64,000 nt of DNA from Streptantibioticus ferralitis (GCF_029223525.1 NZ_JARHTQ010000024.1:1-64000); one strand, 5' to 3'; counted from the first letter of the stretch, positions 29,829 through 39,325 are shown. Notes: generated by a model from the letters alone, not told the origin. A program made the numbers and translations.

Positions 29829-30629
29829 TCAGCGAACGAAGAGCGGTTCCCCCGGCACCGCGGCCTCCGGCGGCAGCAGCGCCAGCTCAAGACCGCGCAC
29901 CAGCCGGGTGCGTAGCGCGGCATCGGCCGCAAGCGCCGTGGCGACGCGCTGGGCGACCACGCTGACCTGGGCACCGGCTCCCAGCACCAGCCCGACCGTG
30001 CCGTCGGTCTCCGCGCTCGGCACCAGGTGTGCACGCACCACCTCGGGCTCGGCGGCCACCACGTTCCGCACCGCGTCGGCGACCAGCGGGTCGGTCAGCG
30101 GGTCCAGCCGGTCGCGGCCCGAGGCGAGGGCGTGCAGCGCCGGACCCGACAGCGCGTACGGCACCGGTCCGGCCATGTCGATCAACAGGGTGTCGGCCTG
30201 CTCATGGGCGAGCGCCTGCAACGCCTGGGGCAGCGGTACGGCGACCGGCCTGGCGTCGGCCCGCCAGCGGGCCAGGCTCTCGACGGAGCTGAAGGCGGGC
30301 AGCGCCTTACGGCCGCCCGGGGCCTGAATGGTCGGCACGGCCATGTCGCTGGTCTTCTCCCGGCGCAGCCCGCCCGCCCGTCGCCCACCACCACCCTCAA
30401 CGGAGGCGCTTCGCGCCGCAGCGCCATCCGCAGCGCCCTCCGCATCGGTCTCCACCTCTCCCAGGAGGGCGACGACGGGGACCAGCAGGCGAGCGCCGAC
30501 CAGCGCGGCGAGCACATCGGGCTCGGCGGCGCGGTCGTCGGCGTACGCGGCGAGCGCGGCGGCCAGCCGGGGGTCGGCGGTGCCGTCGTCGTCGGAGAAT
30601 CCGGGGTCCGGAATGTTCTTGAGAGCCAC
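29829..30629 (-). CDS. SseB-like domain protein with in-frame repeat insertion
   Basis: A 266-residue SseB-like protein. The N-terminal domain covers ADPRLAAALAAYADDRAAEPDVLAALV and LLVPVVALLGEVE; the C-terminal half has ALPAFSSVESLARWR and LIDMAGPVPYALSGPALHALA. Function is unknown. Between them (about residues 72-103) lies a low-complexity stretch [19 protein letters not shown], encoded by DNA matching an intergenic repeat at 24460. This looks like a repeat that landed in frame. The GTG at 30629 gives the expected VALKNIPDPGF start. Confidence 0.8.
   Translation of the reverse strand: MALKNIPDPGFSDDDGTADPRLAAALAAYADDRAAEPDVLAALVGARLLVPVVALLGEVETDAEGAADGAAARSASVEGGGGRRAGGLRREKTSDMAVPTIQAPGGRKALPAFSSVESLARWRADARPVAVPLPQALQALAHEQADTLLIDMAGPVPYALSGPALHALASGRDRLDPLTDPLVADAVRNVVAAEPEVVRAHLVPSAETDGTVGLVLGAGAQVSVVAQRVATALAADAALRTRLVRGLELALLPPEAAVPGEPLFVR
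30373..30404. repeat. 32-bp dispersed repeat, copy inside a CDS
   Basis: 29 of 32 bases match 24460-24491. Here it is translated on the minus strand as the Gly/Arg-rich [11 protein letters not shown] insert of the SseB-like protein. Confidence 0.7.
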
Positions 30630-30664
30630 CCGATGAGGGTATCGGCCGCCGCTGGCCGGGCTGG

Positions 30665-31843
30665 TCAGCGGCTGGTCCGCCACTTGAGCACTCCGGCCGC
30701 CGCCAGCAGCACCGCCCCGGCGATCGCGCTCACTGCGGCGAGACCGATGCCCGAACTTCCGTCGCGCGCCATGGCGGCCCGTACCGGATCAGGGCCGGTG
30801 CCGAAGTAGCGCTTGGCATAGGCGGCCGCGGTGGGTGCCTCCGCGCCGGGGGTGAGCTTCGCGGCCGCGTCCAGCGCCGCCACCGGGTCCACCACACCGG
30901 TGCCCACCTGGTCGTCGCGCCCGCCCGTCGGAGCGTCCTGTGCGGTGTCCTCCAGCAGCCGCTTGACCTGGGCCGGGCTCAGCCGCGGATAGGCGGAGCG
31001 GATCAGTGCGGCGACACCGGAGACATACGCGGCGGCCGCGCTGGTCCCCCAGCCCTCGTAGTAGCGGCGGTCCGGGTCCGCGATCACGACGTCCACGCCC
31101 GGCGCGCCCACGGCCGCGTACCAGCGGCTGGTGGAGAACGCGGCACGGTTGCCGTACCGGTCCACGGCCGCCACCGCGATCACCCCGGGGTACGCGGCGG
31201 GGTACGACGCCGGGTCGCCCTGCTGTCCGCTGTTGCCCGCCGAGGCGACCACCACCACGCCCTTGCCCAGCGCGTACTGGACGGCCTCGTCCTCGGTCGC
31301 GTCGGGGTGCGCGGTCTTGCTGTCGTCGCCCAGCGAGAGGTTGATGACGTTCGCACCGTGGTCGGCGGCCCATCGGATGCCCTGGGCGAGCGCGCCGCCG
31401 CGGGTGGCGCGGGCCTGTTTGCGGTGCGGATCGGTGTCTTCGAGGATCACCCGTACCGGAAGGATCCTGGCCTCCGGGGCGATGCCCATCACCCCGCCGT
31501 CGCCGCCGGGTCCATGGCCGTGTCCGGCGATGATGCCCGCCATCGCGGTGCCGTGCCGGGCCCAGGAGGACTCGCCGCGCTTCGCGCCGAAACCCACCAG
31601 ATCGGTACCGGGCAGCACCTGCCCGGTGAGGTCGGGGTGGCTGCCGTCGACCCCGGTGTCCAGGACCGCGACCGTCACACCCTTGCCTTTGGCGGTCCGC
31701 CAGGCCGTCTGCGCGTGCAAGGTGTCGAGCGCCCACTGCTGTTGGCGGATCGAGTCGGCGTACGCGGCGGGAGCGCCCGGAGCCAGGACCACGGCCACCA
31801 CTGCCAGCAGAACCGCGACCAGGCGGTCGCGTACCGCCGTCAC
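30665..31843 (-). CDS. mycP: Type VII secretion-associated serine protease (mycosin-like)
   Basis: A 392-residue subtilase: signal peptide (about residues 1-28), catalytic Asp in VLDTGVDGSHPDL, His in ARHGTAMAGIIAGHG, Ser in GTSAAAAYVSGVAAL, then a C-terminal transmembrane helix (AVSAIAGAVLLAAAGVLKW) ending in a short basic tail. This is the mycosin layout of ESX/type VII systems, with the protease tethered on the outer face. No EccB-E or Esx gene is in the window. The GTG overlaps the upstream gene's stop as GTGA, so the two proteins probably act together. Confidence 0.9.
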   Translation of the reverse strand: MTAVRDRLVAVLLAVVAVVLAPGAPAAYADSIRQQQWALDTLHAQTAWRTAKGKGVTVAVLDTGVDGSHPDLTGQVLPGTDLVGFGAKRGESSWARHGTAMAGIIAGHGHGPGGDGGVMGIAPEARILPVRVILEDTDPHRKQARATRGGALAQGIRWAADHGANVINLSLGDDSKTAHPDATEDEAVQYALGKGVVVVASAGNSGQQGDPASYPAAYPGVIAVAAVDRYGNRAAFSTSRWYAAVGAPGVDVVIADPDRRYYEGWGTSAAAAYVSGVAALIRSAYPRLSPAQVKRLLEDTAQDAPTGGRDDQVGTGVVDPVAALDAAAKLTPGAEAPTAAAYAKRYFGTGPDPVRAAMARDGSSGIGLAAVSAIAGAVLLAAAGVLKWRTSR

Positions 31844-32817
31844 GAGGCGGTTCCGTGGGTGTGGGCGGGGCGCTCGACGGCCGTGCGTATGTGGTGTTCG
31901 ATGGCGGAGGCCAAGCCCTTGGCGTCGTACCCGAGGCCGGACTGCGCGGCGGCCGTGGTCGCGCCCTGGCGGGTCGCCGCGGCGGCGGGCTGCGGGTCGG
32001 TGACCGTACGGCCGTCGGCGAAACCGCTCACCGCGTAGCCGATGACCGGCAGGGTGTCGGAGATGTCGACCGTCCAACTGGCGCGCTGCGCCGGGCCGAA
32101 GCCCGCCGCGACGGTGCCGGGGAACGGCACCGGGCGCGGCATGGCGTCGGTCCGGTCGCCGAGGTGCCGGGCGGCCCAGGTGCCGCGCAGGGCGGCCATG
32201 CTCGCCGGATCCGCGCGGGTGACCAGCACACCGACCGTCGTGACATTGCTGGACGTGGCGTCGGTGTAGGTGGCGCGCAGCAGTCGCAGACAGCCGACCG
32301 GCGCGAGCGCCGAGGCCAGCGCCGGATCGAACGCACCGTCACAACCGCTGTCCGGCGCCACCCCGATCCGCGTCCAGGTCCGGTCGGCGCCCCCGGGTCC
32401 GGCGCCGCGGCCGTGCACTGTACGGGGAAAGAGCGTGTCCACGGGCACGCTGTGCCACAGGCTGCGGGCGTCGGCGTACGTCAGGGCGGTGTCGTCCTGC
32501 GAGGTCTGCGCCGCGGCCGGATCACCGCCCAGGAAGTGCCCGGCGGCGGCGCCGCCCAGCAGCCCGGCACCCAGCACCAGGCAGATCCCGGCCGCCGCGG
32601 TGCCGCGCACGGTACGCCCCGGGGCGGAAGGCGGCGGGCCGGGCTGATGGGCGGGGGGCGGCGGATAGGCCGGCGGTGGCGGGACCGGCGGCATGCCGAG
32701 CACCGTCGGCGACCCGGGCACGGGCGGGCGGCCCAGCGCGGGCGACACTCCGAGCGCCGGGGACGGGGAGGTCGTCGACACCGCCCCGTGTCCTGGCAAG
32801 GAACCGATTTCGGCCAT
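31840..32817 (-). CDS. Proline-rich single-pass membrane protein coupled to mycosin
   Basis: A 325-residue protein with no family I recognise. It has a Pro/Gly-rich cytosolic N-terminus of about 70 residues, a transmembrane helix (TAAAGICLVLGAGLLGGAAAG), and an extracytoplasmic domain of about 200 residues with Cys pairs (DSGCDGAF, VGCLRLL) and regular strands. The ATG at 32817 has CAGGAG nine bases upstream; the frame could extend another 61 codons of Pro/Gly text. Its TGA overlaps the mycosin GTG. It may be a substrate, anchor or cofactor of the mycosin; this is inference. Confidence 0.7.
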   Translation of the reverse strand: MAEIGSLPGHGAVSTTSPSPALGVSPALGRPPVPGSPTVLGMPPVPPPPAYPPPPAHQPGPPPSAPGRTVRGTAAAGICLVLGAGLLGGAAAGHFLGGDPAAAQTSQDDTALTYADARSLWHSVPVDTLFPRTVHGRGAGPGGADRTWTRIGVAPDSGCDGAFDPALASALAPVGCLRLLRATYTDATSSNVTTVGVLVTRADPASMAALRGTWAARHLGDRTDAMPRPVPFPGTVAAGFGPAQRASWTVDISDTLPVIGYAVSGFADGRTVTDPQPAAAATRQGATTAAAQSGLGYDAKGLASAIEHHIRTAVERPAHTHGTAS

Positions 32818-33111
32818 GGAGCCAACTCCTGCGGCGGAAAGGGCCTGTTGCGGCGGAGCCGGGGGACGTGGCGGCGGAGCGGAGGGGCGTGGTGCCCCGC
32901 TGTCGACTCCGGTTCCCACCCGGTGCCCCCTCCCGTGAGCTCTGTCCGTCCCGGTTCTCACGCCGGGGCCGGGGCCCGCGGCGTCGGCCGCTGATGTCAC
33001 GGCCCCGGGTGGACACAGTACGGGTTGTGCCTGTGTGCGCGCCCCCTGGTCGGATCATGTCCGCTGGTCCGGACTCTTGTCCGGGGCTCCGGCAGGGTGC
33101 AAGCTGCCCGC

Positions 33112-34314
33112 ATGTCTGATCGTGTCGCGGACCGCGCCCGTTACGACCGGGCCACCGCCCATCTTGACGCGCCACTCGCGGTGGTGGACCTGGCGGCGTT
33201 CGACGCCAACGCCGACGACCTGGTACGACGGGCAGGCGGTAAACCGATCCGGGTGGCCAGCAAGTCGGTGCGCTGCCGGGCGCTGCTGGAACGGGTGCTG
33301 GAGCGCGACGGCTTCGCCGGGATCATGGCGTTCACGCTGGGCGAGGCGGTGTGGCTGGCCCGTGCCGGATTCGCGGACGTTCTGTTGGCGTACCCGTCGG
33401 TGGACCGTGCCGGATTCGCCGAGTTGACGGCCGACCCGAAGCTGGCGGGCGCGGTGTCGGTGATGGTCGACGACGTGGTGCAGCTCGATCTGATCGACGC
33501 GGCGCGTGCCGGGGGCAGCGAGGAGGTACGGGTCTGCCTGGAGTTGGACACCAGCCTGCGCTTGCTGGGCGGCCGGATACGGATCGGCGCACGTCGCTCA
33601 CCACTGCACGATCCCGCCCGACTCGTGGATCTGGCAAGGGCGGTGGAGCGCAGGCCCGGGTTCCGGGTGGCCGGCCTGATGGGGTACGAGGGGCATGTGG
33701 CGGGCGTCGGTGACGCGGTGGCGGGTGCCCCGCTGCGGTCCCGGGCGGTCCGCCTGGTGCAGGCCGCGTCCCGCAGGGAGCTGGCGGCGCGGCGGGCCGA
33801 GGCGGTGCGGGCGGTCCGCGCGGTGGTGCCTGGGCTGGAGTTCGTCAACGGCGGCGGTACGGGCAGCGTCCAGCACACGGCCGCGGAGCGCGCCGTGACG
33901 GAGATCGCCGCCGGTTCCGGGCTGTTCGTACCGCGGCTGTTCGACAACTACACCTCGTTCCGGGGGCGGCCGGCTGCACTGTTCGCCCAGCCGGTGGTGC
34001 GGCGTCCGGGGGTCGGGGTGGTGACGGTGCTGGGCGGCGGATATCCGGCGTCCGGTGCGGCGGGCAGGGACCGGTCGCCGGTTCCCTATCTGCCCGAGGG
34101 CCTGCGGTACGACCCGCAGGAGGGCGCCGGTGAGGTGCAGACGCCGCTCCTGGGGTCGGCCGCCGACGATCTGCTGATCGGCGACAAGGTGTGGTTCCGG
34201 CACGCCAAGGCCGGTGAACTGTGCGAGCGCTTCGCCGAGTTGTGCCTGATCGAGGGCGATCGCGTGGTGGCGACGGTGCCGACGTATCGCGGCGAGGGCA
34301 AGACGTTCCTCTAG
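33112..34314 (+). CDS. PLP-dependent amino acid deaminase/aldolase (alanine racemase N-domain)
   Basis: A 400-residue fold-type III PLP enzyme related to D-threonine aldolase/alanine racemase. The barrel begins LDAPLAVVDLAAFDANADDLVRRAGG and the PLP lysine is in PIRVASKSVRCRALL. Further on are GIMAFTLGEAVWLA, LELDTSLRLLGGRIRIG, GLMGYEGHVAGVGD, FVNGGGTGSVQHTA and a C-terminal beta domain with GDKVWFRHAKAGELCERF. The substrate is unknown. The ATG at 33112 is preferred over an ATG 29 codons upstream. The downstream gap is a large repeat element. Confidence 0.85.
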   Translation: MSDRVADRARYDRATAHLDAPLAVVDLAAFDANADDLVRRAGGKPIRVASKSVRCRALLERVLERDGFAGIMAFTLGEAVWLARAGFADVLLAYPSVDRAGFAELTADPKLAGAVSVMVDDVVQLDLIDAARAGGSEEVRVCLELDTSLRLLGGRIRIGARRSPLHDPARLVDLARAVERRPGFRVAGLMGYEGHVAGVGDAVAGAPLRSRAVRLVQAASRRELAARRAEAVRAVRAVVPGLEFVNGGGTGSVQHTAAERAVTEIAAGSGLFVPRLFDNYTSFRGRPAALFAQPVVRRPGVGVVTVLGGGYPASGAAGRDRSPVPYLPEGLRYDPQEGAGEVQTPLLGSAADDLLIGDKVWFRHAKAGELCERFAELCLIEGDRVVATVPTYRGEGKTFL

Positions 34315-34334
34315 GGCCGAGGGGTCCGAGACGG

Positions 34335-34900
34335 CAATTGGGTTCCGGTGGTGTTCGTACCGCCGGTTCACGCCGTGGTCGCCTGCCGCCCGGGAGTCAC
34401 TCGCCGCTGCGGCGAAACCTCTTGGGGCAAGCCCCGACCCCCGAGGTCATCCAGGACACAGACCCCGGCGCCGACGAGCCGGACAACCGCATGGCCTGCG
34501 GCGCGCTCGACACCGCCGGTCCACACCGTGGGAGTCACTCGCCGCTGCGGCGGATCTCCTTGGGGGCAAGCTCCCAAACCCCCACCGTCTTCGTGGTCGC
34601 GGGCCCCCAACGCCGAGGGCCTTGGGGGGTGATCCCTGCACACCCCCACAGTCGTGGGCGCGGGCCCTCAACACCGAGGATCATCGTGGGGGCGGGCCCC
34701 AAACCCCCGGGGCCTTCGTGGGGGCAGGCCCCAACCGCCTTGGGTGCCGCGGGCCTTGTGGGGGGTTTGGGGGGCTTGCCCCCCATGAAGATCCGCCGCA
34801 GCGGCGAGCAACCCCCCACCGAGTGGACCGGCGGGCCAAACCCACCGCAACCCACCGCACCGCCCCCCGACCCGCACCGCCCCCAACAGATCCGCCGGAA
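34335..34900. repeat. Inverted-repeat element, copy 2 (convergent gap)
   Basis: This 590-bp gap has no credible gene. Two tandem left-type units (near 34352-34440 and 34512-34584) share ACTCGCCGCTGCGGCG followed by a CTTGGGG-CAAG segment. One inverted unit (34759-34836) carries the reverse complement, with GATCCGCCGCAGCGGCGAG. The outer GATCCGCCGGA (34889-34899) is the boundary word of copies 1 and 3, inverted. Between them are many short GGGGGC/CCCCAA words. It separates convergent genes ending at 34314 and 34904. Confidence 0.75.
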
Positions 34901-34903
34901 GGG

Positions 34904-35704
34904 CTAGAGCGGGGTGACGTAAGCCCCCGCGATGCCCCCGTCCACCAGGAACTCGGCGCCGGTGATGAACGAGGAGTCGTCGCTGGCCAGGAAGGCGACC
35001 GCGGCGGCGATCTCGTCGGCCTCGGCAAAGCGCCCCAGCGGAATGTGCACCAACCGCCGCGCGGCCCGCTCCGGGTCCTTGGCGAACAGTTCCCGTAGCA
35101 GCGGGGTGTTGACCGGCCCCGGGCACAGCGCGTTGACCCGGATGCCCTCCCTGGCGAACTGCACACCCAGCTCACGGGACATCGACAGCACACCGCCCTT
35201 GGATGCGGTGTACGAGATCTGCGAGGTCGCCGCGCCCATCACGGCGACGAAGCTCGCGGTGTTGATGATGGAGCCCTTGCCCTGGCGCTGCATGTACGGC
35301 AGTGCGGCCTTGCAGCACAGGTAGACGGAGGTGAGGTTGACCTCCTGCACCCGGCGCCAGGCGTCGATGCCGGTGGTCAGGATCGAGTCGTCGTCGGGCG
35401 GTGAGATACCGGCGTTGTTGAACGCGATGTCGACGGACCCGTAGGTGTCGTAGGCGGTCCGGAAGAGCGCCTCCACCTGCTCGGCGTCGGTCACGTCGAC
35501 CCGGACGTAGGAGCCGCCGGTCTGGGCGGCCGCGGTCTCGCCGGCCGCCGGGTCGATGTCGGCGCAGACGACGTTCGCCCCCTCGGAGGCGAGACGGCGG
35601 GCCGTCGCCAGGCCGATGCCGCTGCCCGCTCCGGTGACGACGGCGGTACGGCCGGGGAGCCGGCGGCAGATGACATCTTCGGTCTGTGCGGTCACTGGTG
35701 TCAT
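34904..35704 (-). CDS. SDR-family alcohol dehydrogenase/reductase
   Basis: A 266-residue classical SDR: cofactor loop [19 protein letters not shown] (acidic, favouring NAD), NNAGISPP, catalytic Ser/Tyr/Lys in INTASFVAV...ISYTASKGG, and [10 protein letters not shown]. Last gene of the minus-strand glnA4-like set, with its ATG overlapping the aldehyde dehydrogenase stop (ATGA is shared at 35701-35704). In an ethanolamine route it could oxidise the alcohol of gamma-glutamylethanolamide to the aldehyde; that role is inferred from context. Confidence 0.88.
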   Translation of the reverse strand: MTPVTAQTEDVICRRLPGRTAVVTGAGSGIGLATARRLASEGANVVCADIDPAAGETAAAQTGGSYVRVDVTDAEQVEALFRTAYDTYGSVDIAFNNAGISPPDDDSILTTGIDAWRRVQEVNLTSVYLCCKAALPYMQRQGKGSIINTASFVAVMGAATSQISYTASKGGVLSMSRELGVQFAREGIRVNALCPGPVNTPLLRELFAKDPERAARRLVHIPLGRFAEADEIAAAVAFLASDDSSFITGAEFLVDGGIAGAYVTPL

Positions 35705-37089
35705 TCCTCCGTGCTGATGAAGACGTTCTTGGTCTCGGTGAAGGCGGCCAGCGCGCCGGGGCCGAGTTCGCGGCCGAGGCCGGATTCGCCGAATCCGCCG
35801 AAGGGGGTCCAGTAGCGCACGGCGCTATGGGAGTTGACGGACAGATTGCCCGCGGCCACCGCCCGCGAGACGCGGAGCGCGCGGCCCACGTCCCGGGTCC
35901 ACAGCGATCCGGCCAGCCCGTAGCGGGTGGCGTTGGCCAGCCGTACGGCATCCGCCTCGTCCTCGAAGGGCAGCACCACGGCGACCGGCCCGAAAATCTC
36001 CTCGGTGGCGGCGGCGTCGTCCTCGGGCAGCCCGGCGAGGACGGTCGCGGGGTACCAGAAGCCCTTGCCGGTGGGTGCGCTGCCGCGAATGGCGGCGGGG
36101 GCGTCCTCGGGCACATAGGACCTGACCCGGTCGCGTTGCGCGGCGGAGATCAGCGGCCCCATCTGGGTGGCCGGATCGGTGGGGTCGCCGACGGTGACCG
36201 CCTTGATGTGCGGTTCGAGGAGTTCCAGGAAGCGGTCGTGGACAGTGCGTTGGACGAGGATGCGGCTACGGGCGCAGCAGTCCTGGCCGGTGTTGTCCAG
36301 AAAGGACATCGGGGCGGCCTGCGCGGCCTTCTCCAGGTCCGCATCGGCGAAGACGATGTTGGGGCTCTTGCCGCCGAGTTCGAGGGTGACCCGCTTCACC
36401 TGGTCCGCGCACCGGGCCATGATCCGCTTGCCGACGGCCGTGGACCCGGTGAAGACGATCTTGGCGACGCCCGGGTGGTCGACAAGGGCGGCCCCCGTGA
36501 CGGGTCCGGCGCCCGGCAGTACCTGGAACAGCCCCTCCGGGAGGCCTGCTTCCAGGGCGAGTTCGGCGAGCCGCAGCGCGGTCAGCGGTGTGGTCTCCGC
36601 CGGTTTGAGCAGCACGGCGTTACCGGCGGCGAGCGCGGGCGCGGTGGCCCAGCCGGCGATCGGCATCGGGAAGTTCCAGGGGGCGATGACACCGATGACG
36701 CCGAGCGGTTCGTGGAAGGTGACATCGAGTCCGGCGGGCACCGGAATCTGCGCCCCGGACAGCCGCTCCGCTCCCCCGGCCGCGTACTCCAGCAGGTCGC
36801 GTACGTTGCCCGCTTCCCAGCGGGCGTTGCCGACCGGATGCCCGGCCTCCCGCACCTCCGACTGGGCGAGTTCCTCAAGGTGTTGGTCCACGGTCGCGGC
36901 GAAGCGGCGCAGCAGGCGGGCGCGATCGGCCGCGCTGGTGGCGGCCCAGCCGGTCTGGGCCCGGGCCGCGCGGCGGACGGCGGCGTCCACCTCTTCGGGC
37001 GCGGTCGCGGGAACGGTGGCGATGAGTTCTTCGGTTGCCGGGTTGAGCACCCGGTGCTCGGTGGGGTGGTCGGGCACGGGGCTCCTCAC
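35701..37089 (-). CDS. Aldehyde dehydrogenase
   Basis: A 462-residue NAD(P) aldehyde dehydrogenase. Features are [12 protein letters not shown], the cofactor-site LKPAETTPL and [11 protein letters not shown], the catalytic Glu in [12 protein letters not shown] and Cys in [12 protein letters not shown], and the C-terminal [12 protein letters not shown]. The GTG overlaps the glutamine-synthetase-like gene's TGA (GTGA), and its own end overlaps the SDR. It likely oxidises a gamma-glutamyl aldehyde to the acid. Confidence 0.93.
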   Translation of the reverse strand: MRSPVPDHPTEHRVLNPATEELIATVPATAPEEVDAAVRRAARAQTGWAATSAADRARLLRRFAATVDQHLEELAQSEVREAGHPVGNARWEAGNVRDLLEYAAGGAERLSGAQIPVPAGLDVTFHEPLGVIGVIAPWNFPMPIAGWATAPALAAGNAVLLKPAETTPLTALRLAELALEAGLPEGLFQVLPGAGPVTGAALVDHPGVAKIVFTGSTAVGKRIMARCADQVKRVTLELGGKSPNIVFADADLEKAAQAAPMSFLDNTGQDCCARSRILVQRTVHDRFLELLEPHIKAVTVGDPTDPATQMGPLISAAQRDRVRSYVPEDAPAAIRGSAPTGKGFWYPATVLAGLPEDDAAATEEIFGPVAVVLPFEDEADAVRLANATRYGLAGSLWTRDVGRALRVSRAVAAGNLSVNSHSAVRYWTPFGGFGESGLGRELGPGALAAFTETKNVFISTEE

Positions 37090-38468
37090 ATGCGTTCGAA
37101 GGAGCGGTAGCGCTCCCAGTCGGTGACGGCGGAGTCGAAGGCGTCCTGCTCCACGCGGGCCATGTTGCTGTAGTGGTCGACGACGTCGTCACCGAGAGCG
37201 GCCCGGGCCAGCGTGCTGCCCTGCCAGAGCCGTGCCGCCTCGTGCAGGCTGGCCGGGACGTGCTCGGCGTCGCCGGTGTAGGCGTTGCCGGTGTAGGCGT
37301 TGCCGGTGCACGCGGGGGACAGTTCCAGCTCGTTGTCCACACCGTGCAGACCCGCGGCGATCATTCCGGCGACCGCCAGGTAGGGATTGACATCGCCGCC
37401 GGGCACCCGGTTCTCGAAGCGCAGCGAGTGGCCGTGGCCGATGACCCGCAGCGCGCAGGTGCGGTTGTCGGGCCCCCAGGCGACGGCGGTGGGGGCGAAG
37501 GAACCGGGCCGGTAGCGCTTGTAGGAGTTGATGTTGGGCGCGTAGAGCAGGGTGAAGTCGCGTAGCGCGGCGAGTTGTCCGGCGAGGAAGTGCCGCATGG
37601 TCTTCGACATGCCCAACTCGCCACCCGGGTCGGCGAACACCGGCTGGCCGAACTCGTCGCGCAGCGAGAGGTGGATGTGGCAGGAGTTGCCCTCGCGCTC
37701 GTCGTACTTGGCCATGAAGGTCAGCGCGGAGCCCTGCTGGGCGGCGATCTCCTTGGCGCCGGTCTTGTAGATGACGTGCTGGTCGCACGTGGTGAGCGCC
37801 TCGTCGTAGCGGAACGCGATCTCGTGCTGGCCGAGGTTGCACTCGCCCTTGGCCGACTCCACGGTCATCCCCGCGGTGGCCATCTCGTTGCGGATGCGGC
37901 GCAGCAGCGGTTCGACGCGGCCGGTGCCGAGCACGGAGTAGTCGACGTTGTACTGGTTGGCCGGGTTCAGCTGCCGGTAGCCGCGGTTCCAGGCGTCCTC
38001 GTAGGTGTCGTTGAAGACCATGAACTCCAGCTCGGTGCCGACGTAGGCGGACCAGCCGCGTTCGGCGAGCCGGTCGAGCTGGCGGCGCAGGATCTGCCGC
38101 GGTGAGGCAGTGACCGGTGAGCCGTCGTGCCAGGCCAGGTCGGCGATGAGCAGTGCGGTGCCGTCGTTCCAGGGAGTACGGCGCAGTGTCGCGGGATCGG
38201 CGTGCATGGCGAAGTCGCCGTAGCCGCGCTCCCACGAGGACATGGCGTAACCGTCCACCGTGTTCATGTCAGCATCGACGGCCAGCAGGTAGTTGCAGCC
38301 CTCGGTGCCGTGCTCCAGCACCTCGTCGAGGAAGAAGGGCGCCGCGAAGCGCTTGCCCTGCAGACGCCCCTGCATGTCGGTGAAGGCGAGGACGACGGTG
38401 TCGATCGCACCGGTGTCGACGAGCCGTCGTAGCTCGTCCACGGTGAGTGGCGGTGTGCGGTCTGCCAC
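37086..38468 (-). CDS. glnA4: Glutamine synthetase-like gamma-glutamyl amine ligase (GlnA4-like)
   Basis: A 460-residue GS-fold ligase that should join glutamate to an amine with ATP. Motifs include AVDADMNTVDGYAMSSWERG, the metal-binding YVGTELEFMVFN and SAKGECNLGQHEIAF, and SCHIHLSLRD, APNINSYKRYRPGSFAP, ENRVPGGDVNPYLAVAG. Classical GlnA signatures are altered in the manner of the catabolic homologues. Neighbours (SDR, ALDH, FadR-type regulator, PuuD-like hydrolase) match my memory of the S. coelicolor glnA4 locus, whose product makes gamma-glutamylethanolamide. Near residues 390-403 a TGNAY unit is duplicated. The substrate is inferred. Confidence 0.85.
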   Translation of the reverse strand: MADRTPPLTVDELRRLVDTGAIDTVVLAFTDMQGRLQGKRFAAPFFLDEVLEHGTEGCNYLLAVDADMNTVDGYAMSSWERGYGDFAMHADPATLRRTPWNDGTALLIADLAWHDGSPVTASPRQILRRQLDRLAERGWSAYVGTELEFMVFNDTYEDAWNRGYRQLNPANQYNVDYSVLGTGRVEPLLRRIRNEMATAGMTVESAKGECNLGQHEIAFRYDEALTTCDQHVIYKTGAKEIAAQQGSALTFMAKYDEREGNSCHIHLSLRDEFGQPVFADPGGELGMSKTMRHFLAGQLAALRDFTLLYAPNINSYKRYRPGSFAPTAVAWGPDNRTCALRVIGHGHSLRFENRVPGGDVNPYLAVAGMIAAGLHGVDNELELSPACTGNAYTGNAYTGDAEHVPASLHEAARLWQGSTLARAALGDDVVDHYSNMARVEQDAFDSAVTDWERYRSFERM

Positions 38469-38501
38469 GAGGTGGGCCTCCTGTCAGTGGACCGGAGCCC
38501 T

Positions 38502-38524
38502 AAGGTATGCACAGAAACCATTGG
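38502..38524. promoter_or_regulatory. Bipartite motif AAGGTA-N10-CCATTGG, copy 1
   Basis: AAGGTA at 38502 and CCATTGG at 38518 lie in the divergent gap between the GlnA4-like gene and the FadR-type regulator. The second half is part of AACCA-T-TGGTT, a 5+1+5 dyad (38516-38526). The same arrangement recurs before the PuuD-like gene, so it is a candidate operator of the local regulator. Confidence 0.5.
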
Positions 38525-38550
38525 TTGGGAAGGCCTTTCGAGGAGGACCT

Positions 38551-39318
38551 ATGAGCGGTTCGCAGGAGAACGGCCGGGCGCACGAAGCCGACCGGCTGGC
38601 GCCCGTACTGCGCCCGGTGCGGGCGGGCAGCGGCTTCGAGGAGGCCTTGGAGCAGATACTCCAGGTGCTCCGGCTCGGCCTGGTTCCCTACGGCGAACGG
38701 CTGCCGTCGGAGCGGGAGTTGGCGGATCGGCTGCGGATCAGCCGGGTGACGCTCCGCGAGGTGCTGAAGGTGCTCCAGGAGCAGGGTCTGGTGGAGAGCA
38801 GGCGCGGCCGTTACGGCGGGACGTTCGTGCGCTACCGTGCCGGGAACCTGACGGCCGAGTCGTCCGGCGGGCAGTCCCAGGAGGAGCTGCGGCGCCGGGT
38901 CGCCGAGGCCGACGTGGAGGATGTGCTGCGGTTCCGCGAGGTGCTGGAGGTCGGCGCGGCGGAGCTGTGCGCGGCCCGCGAGCTCGACGGGGAGCAGCAG
39001 GACCGGTTGCGGGCCTGCCTGGCGGCGACGAAGGACGCACCGCTCGCCGACTACCGCAGACTGGACACGCGGCTGCATCTGACACTGGCCGAGCTGTCGG
39101 GGTCGCCGTCGCTGGCCGCCGCGTACGCCGGGACGCGGGCCCGGGTCAACGACCTGCTGGACTGCATCCCGCTGCTGGTGCGGAACCTGGAGCACTCACA
39201 GGCCCAGCACGCGGTGCTGCTGGACGCGATCCTGGAGGGCGACGCCGAGGGCGCACGCGAGGTGATGCGGGAGCACTGCGCGGGGACGGCGGCGCTGCTG
39301 CGCGGCTTCCTCACGTGA
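38551..39318 (+). CDS. FadR/GntR-family transcriptional regulator
   Basis: A 255-residue regulator. The GntR winged helix spans about residues 30-95 (LGLVPYGERLPSERELADRL, ISRVTLREVLKVLQEQGLV, then the GRYGGTFV wing). A C-terminal all-helical FCD domain (about 120-250) has the metal or ligand His positions in RLHLTLAELSGS and HSQAQHAVLLDAI...MREHCAG. The ATG follows AGGAGG. It lies between the divergent GlnA4-like ligase and the downstream hydrolase, so it is the likely local regulator. Confidence 0.92.
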   Translation: MSGSQENGRAHEADRLAPVLRPVRAGSGFEEALEQILQVLRLGLVPYGERLPSERELADRLRISRVTLREVLKVLQEQGLVESRRGRYGGTFVRYRAGNLTAESSGGQSQEELRRRVAEADVEDVLRFREVLEVGAAELCAARELDGEQQDRLRACLAATKDAPLADYRRLDTRLHLTLAELSGSPSLAAAYAGTRARVNDLLDCIPLLVRNLEHSQAQHAVLLDAILEGDAEGAREVMREHCAGTAALLRGFLT

Positions 39319-39325
39319 CGCACCA

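Noticed and set aside
34315-34903. Small proteins of 70-230 codons in the 34.3-34.9 kb gap
   Set aside because: All frames run through the inverted-repeat element and give Pro/Gly/Arg low-complexity text without ribosome-binding sites.
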